DNA from: Saccharospirillum sp039982735
Lineage (GTDB): Bacteria; Pseudomonadota; Gammaproteobacteria; Pseudomonadales; Natronospirillaceae
DNA: 64,000 nt
Assembly (NCBI RefSeq): GCF_039982735.1
Contig: NZ_JBDWXV010000007.1
Location: 62,001-126,000, forward strand
Reading direction: 5' to 3'
A model generated the notes under the pieces. The model was not told where the DNA came from. It did no database searches and saw only the letters and a program-made list of their open reading frames with translations. The position numbers and the translations under genes were made by a program. Shown here in pieces: positions 60,910 to 64,000 of this stretch (the first letter of the stretch is position 1; each line of letters starts with the position of its first letter).

Positions 60910-61956
60910 CTACTCGACGAGGCGCGCACGCAGGCGAGGCAATTGGTCGGGATGGTGCTCCTGAATAAAGGTTACCAGGCCTTCGCGAATCGCACACCTC
61001 AGATCCCAGTTCCGACTGGAATCCGAGGCACTCATCAAGAAGCGAACTTGCATGGCCTGATCGTTGGAATCGGTTACTTGTACCGTCGCAACCTGGCCAT
61101 CCCAGCGATCTGACTGTGCAAGCAACCGGGAAAACTCCTGGCGAAGAGGTTCAACGGGCATGGTGTAATCTACCCAAATAAAGACCGTACCCAACAGGTC
61201 TGCATTGTTACGAGACCAGTTCTGAAACGAGTTTTCAATAAACCATTGAAGCGGGATCACGAGGCGTCGTAAATCCCAGACACGAAGCACCACATAGGTC
61301 GCTGTGACTTCCTCTACCCAACACCATTCACCCTGAACGTACAGAACATCATCGATCCGAAAGGGCTGGGTCAGAGCGATTTGCATACCCGCCAACAAAT
61401 TACTCAACACCGGCCGCGCGGCAAAGCCCAGCACCAACCCCCCAACACCCGCAGATGCCAGTAGACTCGCGCCCATGTGTTGTACCGACTCAAACGTCAT
61501 CAGTGCCGCACCCGCGCCAATGATCACGATCAGGATATTCAACCCCCGAACCAAAAAGCGGGTTTGCGTCTCCACTTTCCGTGCCCGCTTCCACTGTCCT
61601 TCGAGCACGGGGTTTAGCGCAACAATGACCTCACCAATCGCCGAGGTCAGTCTGACCGCAGCCCACGTCAGGGCGAGAATTAACGACAAGGTGGTCAGTT
61701 GCTGCAACGAGCTCAGCAGTGGTAGATCCGGTGGCAAGGTATTCAGAGAGATCGAAAGGGCCAACAGACACACCACGGCACCTATTGCACGAGTCGATGG
61801 GTCGAGAAATAACCGCAGCACCGAACCCGGTTCCGACAGCTTACGGACCAGTCCCAGCGCTATGCGGTACACACCGTAGATGAATAGGACCGCCAGTACC
61901 GTCGACCCGCCCGGCCACAGCCAAGCGCTCACCCCTTCGTCTATTACCTCCAGCAT
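60910..61956 (-). CDS. MscS-type mechanosensitive channel
   Basis: 348 residues: three to four N-terminal membrane helices, the pore-lining TM3 with VGGLVLGFAARPVLSNLLAG, and the beta domain PFRIDDVLYVQGEWCWVEEVTATYVVLRVWDLRRLVIP. It opens under membrane tension to release solutes after osmotic downshock. The C-terminal domain is short of the alpha/beta vestibule of E. coli MscS but similar to YnaI/YbiO-type relatives. It stands alone. Confidence 0.92.
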   Translation of the reverse strand: MLEVIDEGVSAWLWPGGSTVLAVLFIYGVYRIALGLVRKLSEPGSVLRLFLDPSTRAIGAVVCLLALSISLNTLPPDLPLLSSLQQLTTLSLILALTWAAVRLTSAIGEVIVALNPVLEGQWKRARKVETQTRFLVRGLNILIVIIGAGAALMTFESVQHMGASLLASAGVGGLVLGFAARPVLSNLLAGMQIALTQPFRIDDVLYVQGEWCWVEEVTATYVVLRVWDLRRLVIPLQWFIENSFQNWSRNNADLLGTVFIWVDYTMPVEPLRQEFSRLLAQSDRWDGQVATVQVTDSNDQAMQVRFLMSASDSSRNWDLRCAIREGLVTFIQEHHPDQLPRLRARLVE

Positions 61957-62172
61957 GATTCCCCCAGCATTATCGCTTAGTGCCCAGCGCGCCGTTAGCG
62001 TAGTCGGTTCAGCGACGGTCGCTCATGGTCGCCGTGATGCCGATACCTCTCGGACAGTCCCCTCTCAGCATTAAACACCGCAATGTAAAAGGCAACCGCG
62101 GCGTCACGGTGAGTTGCACTTTAGGATTACCGGTTTCGACTAAGCCCAACGGCTGGCGGCATGCGGCGATGG

Positions 62173-62583
62173 CTAACCACCACCCGGAATCGCGGCAGGG
62201 TCCATCCAGAATGCTTCCCAGATATGGCCATCGAGATCCGCAAAGCTTCGGCTGTACATGAAGCCCAGATCCTGAGTTGGATTGATGTCTTCGGTCCCAC
62301 CATGTTTCGCCGCATCGGTGTTCATGGCATCAACGGCCTCACGGTCATCGCAGGTAATTGCCAGCATCACTTCGCTCGCGTTAGCAGGCGGTATAGGCCG
62401 CTGGGTAAACGTTCGCCACTTCGCGTGAGTGAGCAGCATCACGTAGATGGCCTCACTCCACACCATGCACGCCGCTGTATCGTCTGAAAAATCAGGGTTG
62501 TTTGTAAAACCCAGCGCGGCATAGAACGCCATCGCCCGGTTAAGGTCAGCGACCGGGAGATTCACAAAAATCATCTTGGACAT
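62173..62583 (-). CDS. VOC family protein
   Basis: 136 residues: MIFVNLPVADLNRAMAFYAALGF at the start and FMYSRSFADLDGHIWEAFWMDPAAI at the end, the paired-motif layout of glyoxalase-like VOC proteins (about the size of PhnB/Gly I small forms). Metal ligands are not all obvious. ATG 62583 lies seven bases after GAGGGT; a GTG three codons upstream is possible. Confidence 0.9.
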   Translation of the reverse strand: MSKMIFVNLPVADLNRAMAFYAALGFTNNPDFSDDTAACMVWSEAIYVMLLTHAKWRTFTQRPIPPANASEVMLAITCDDREAVDAMNTDAAKHGGTEDINPTQDLGFMYSRSFADLDGHIWEAFWMDPAAIPGGG

Positions 62584-62592
62584 CGGGTGCAC

Positions 62593-63053
62593 CCTCAGAG
62601 TTAAGAGCGTCGGCTCCGGCGCCTAGCATTGAAGAGGTCTGCGCTGCCAACCCACCTAGAATAGTGTCTGATCCGCTGATACGCGAGTCGCTGAACTGAG
62701 TAATTCTTTAACAATATCGGCTAAAAACAAGGCCGAGAAACGCCAAGTTCCGTAACGCGCGTTACCAAGAAAGCGCCCACCACACCATTTGCCACACTAA
62801 TCGGTATCTATTCTTTAATAGCTTACTATTATGGATGTTGCCATTGCCCCGAAATCAAAGCAGTTCCAAACCCCACCAAGCTCGGTATCCACATTAACCC
62901 AATGACGACCAGACCAGCCCTGCGATCATTAACCTGGGCTTCGCCCCAACAGCCATTCTGTGTGGATGAATCCATAGGAAAGACTAAACTGGAAGGCCTG
63001 TACCGGATCACCGCTGCTGAATCCTCATTGAATCGTTGCTCAAGGACTCCTCA
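62593..63053. other. Intergenic region before the polyphosphate kinase gene
   Basis: About 460 bases. On the minus strand (62829-63011) a short frame encodes RRAGLVVIGLMWIPSLVG, a single-pass membrane-like segment, without a clear ribosome binding site. No other gene, RNA or repeat recognised. It should contain the ppk2 promoter. Confidence 0.35.
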
Positions 63054-64000
63054 ATGTTAAAGCGATCACCGATAGCCAACGAACACCAGAACAGAAAGAG
63101 CCTTGAAAATCGCAGATCGATTGAAACAGGTGATACGGCGAAAGACCTGGCTCCCGCTGCTATAGCGGAATATAAGGCCAGAGAGAGCACCCAAGGGGCT
63201 CAAGCAGCTCTGGAAGTCGTACTGAAGGAGATATCCGCCAAAGGGAATCACCAGGTTGACCTAGGTGAGATCGAGGCCGTTTCTAACCAGCTCAGCGCCA
63301 TACTCACCGGTGCTTCGCCCGGTGATGTTGCCCTATTGAGACGCACTCTGCTGCGCGAGGAATTCGAACGAACAGATCACCTTGGTACCGATTCCGACGA
63401 CGAGCTACTGCCCGATGGGCATGAAAGCTCATACCCGTATCGCAACCGACTGCGCCGCAAATCTTACGAAAAACAAAAATACAACCTGCAAGTCGAGCTA
63501 CTTAAGTTGCAGCACTGGGTTAAGGAAACCGGGTCTCGCGTCGTTATTCTGTTTGAAGGGCGCGACGCCGCTGGCAAGGGCGGCACCATCAAACGCTTCA
63601 TGGAACACCTGAATCCACGAGGGGCCAGGGTGATCGCCCTGGAAAAACCAACCACCGCCGAACAAGGCCAATGGTATTTCCAGCGTTATGTGAACCATCT
63701 CCCCACATCGGGAGAGATCGTGCTGTTCGACCGCTCTTGGTATAACCGCGCTGGTGTGGAGCGCGTTATGGGGTTTTGTGGCGAGGAGGATTACCACGAA
63801 TTCATGCATCAGACACCAGTATTCGAGAGAAACCTGGTTCGCTCCGGCATTCACCTGATCAAATTCTGGTTCTCGGTAACCCAAGAGGAACAGCGCCGCC
63901 GTTTTATTGAACGCGAGTCACACCCACTCAAACAGTGGAAACTCAGCCCGATAGACCGAGCCTCGCTCGACATGTGGGATGAGTACACAAATGCCAAAGT
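63054..64000 (+). CDS. ppk2: Polyphosphate kinase 2, N-terminal part (runs off the window)
   Basis: The visible 315 residues include a PPK2 core with Walker A FEGRDAAGKGGTIKRF, PRGARVIALEKPT, EQGQWYFQRYVNHLP, the Walker B/lid region VLFDRSWYNRAGVERVMGF, FMHQTPVFERNLVRSGIHLIKFWFSV and HPLKQWKLSPIDRASLDMWD. The enzyme uses polyphosphate to phosphorylate nucleotides. Before the core lies an unusual extension of about 125 residues (acidic, helical, Ala/Gln-rich), translated in frame from ATG 63054 with AAGGA nine bases upstream. The end of the gene is outside the window. Confidence 0.92.
   Translation, partial: MLKRSPIANEHQNRKSLENRRSIETGDTAKDLAPAAIAEYKARESTQGAQAALEVVLKEISAKGNHQVDLGEIEAVSNQLSAILTGASPGDVALLRRTLLREEFERTDHLGTDSDDELLPDGHESSYPYRNRLRRKSYEKQKYNLQVELLKLQHWVKETGSRVVILFEGRDAAGKGGTIKRFMEHLNPRGARVIALEKPTTAEQGQWYFQRYVNHLPTSGEIVLFDRSWYNRAGVERVMGFCGEEDYHEFMHQTPVFERNLVRSGIHLIKFWFSVTQEEQRRRFIERESHPLKQWKLSPIDRASLDMWDEYTNAK

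Overview
The window reads as a chromosomal segment of a moderately GC-rich marine or saline gammaproteobacterium, probably Oceanospirillales/Saccharospirillum-like. That placement is inference. It rests on the block EVE protein / 5-formyl-THF cyclo-ligase / 6S RNA / zapA / zapB-like (TIGR02449) / ygfB / pepP, on a GlyGly-CTERM (rhombosortase-type) surface protein, on a VF530 protein, and on short neutral-to-acidic lipoproteins. No rRNA, tRNA, prophage, transposase or CRISPR array is visible.

Layout. 1-5.6 kb: start of gdhA, a ModF-like double ABC ATPase, a MATE exporter, a DUF218 envelope protein, a cyclic-nucleotide-binding protein and an EVE protein. 5.8-9.7 kb: the conserved fau-ssrS-zapA-zapB-like cluster, facing ygfB-pepP. 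9.8-17.2 kb: a lipoprotein, an AAA ATPase, an lpdA-tetR operon with a clear promoter and palindromic operator, a MocR regulator divergent from a DUF1127 gene, and a single-chain PheRS-like protein with a possible attenuator. 17.7-29.1 kb is rich in exported proteins: a GlyGly-CTERM beta-helix protein, a seven-repeat FG-GAP lipoprotein and a lipoprotein with six novel-looking tandem repeats. It also holds a SARP/BTAD-alpha/beta-hydrolase fusion, a 200-bp foldback element, a molybdopterin oxidoreductase and a parvulin. 29.3-37.2 kb: divergent regulator/enzyme pairs (SDR-LysR, WYL-GST), a GntR remnant, an OsmC gene that seems to start with ACG, and a COG4307-type metallopeptidase.

37.5-43.6 kb holds the most interesting unit: five tightly packed same-strand genes ending at a terminator. 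They encode a coiled-coil protein with a faint TelA-like look, an unknown soluble protein, an AAA+ ATPase, a second unknown protein and a DUF1523-type membrane protein. The ATPase and its partners look like one uncharacterised machine, possibly membrane- or envelope-associated.

43.6-64 kb mixes stress, envelope and DNA-repair genes: YkgJ, a periplasmic binding protein, an orphan pseudopilin, a DCC protein, and a deleted FG-GAP lipoprotein that still has its parent's terminator. These are followed by an N-terminally short fructosamine-kinase-like gene, a PH-domain pair, a DUF3592/WG-repeat operon and a DUF6455-like protein behind an FNR/Anr box. The rest is a TetR-reductase operon with a 12-bp perfect inverted repeat over its ribosome binding site, two VOC proteins, the UvrC-like nuclease Cho, a CBS protein, an AT-rich methyltransferase, an MscS channel and the start of a polyphosphate kinase 2.
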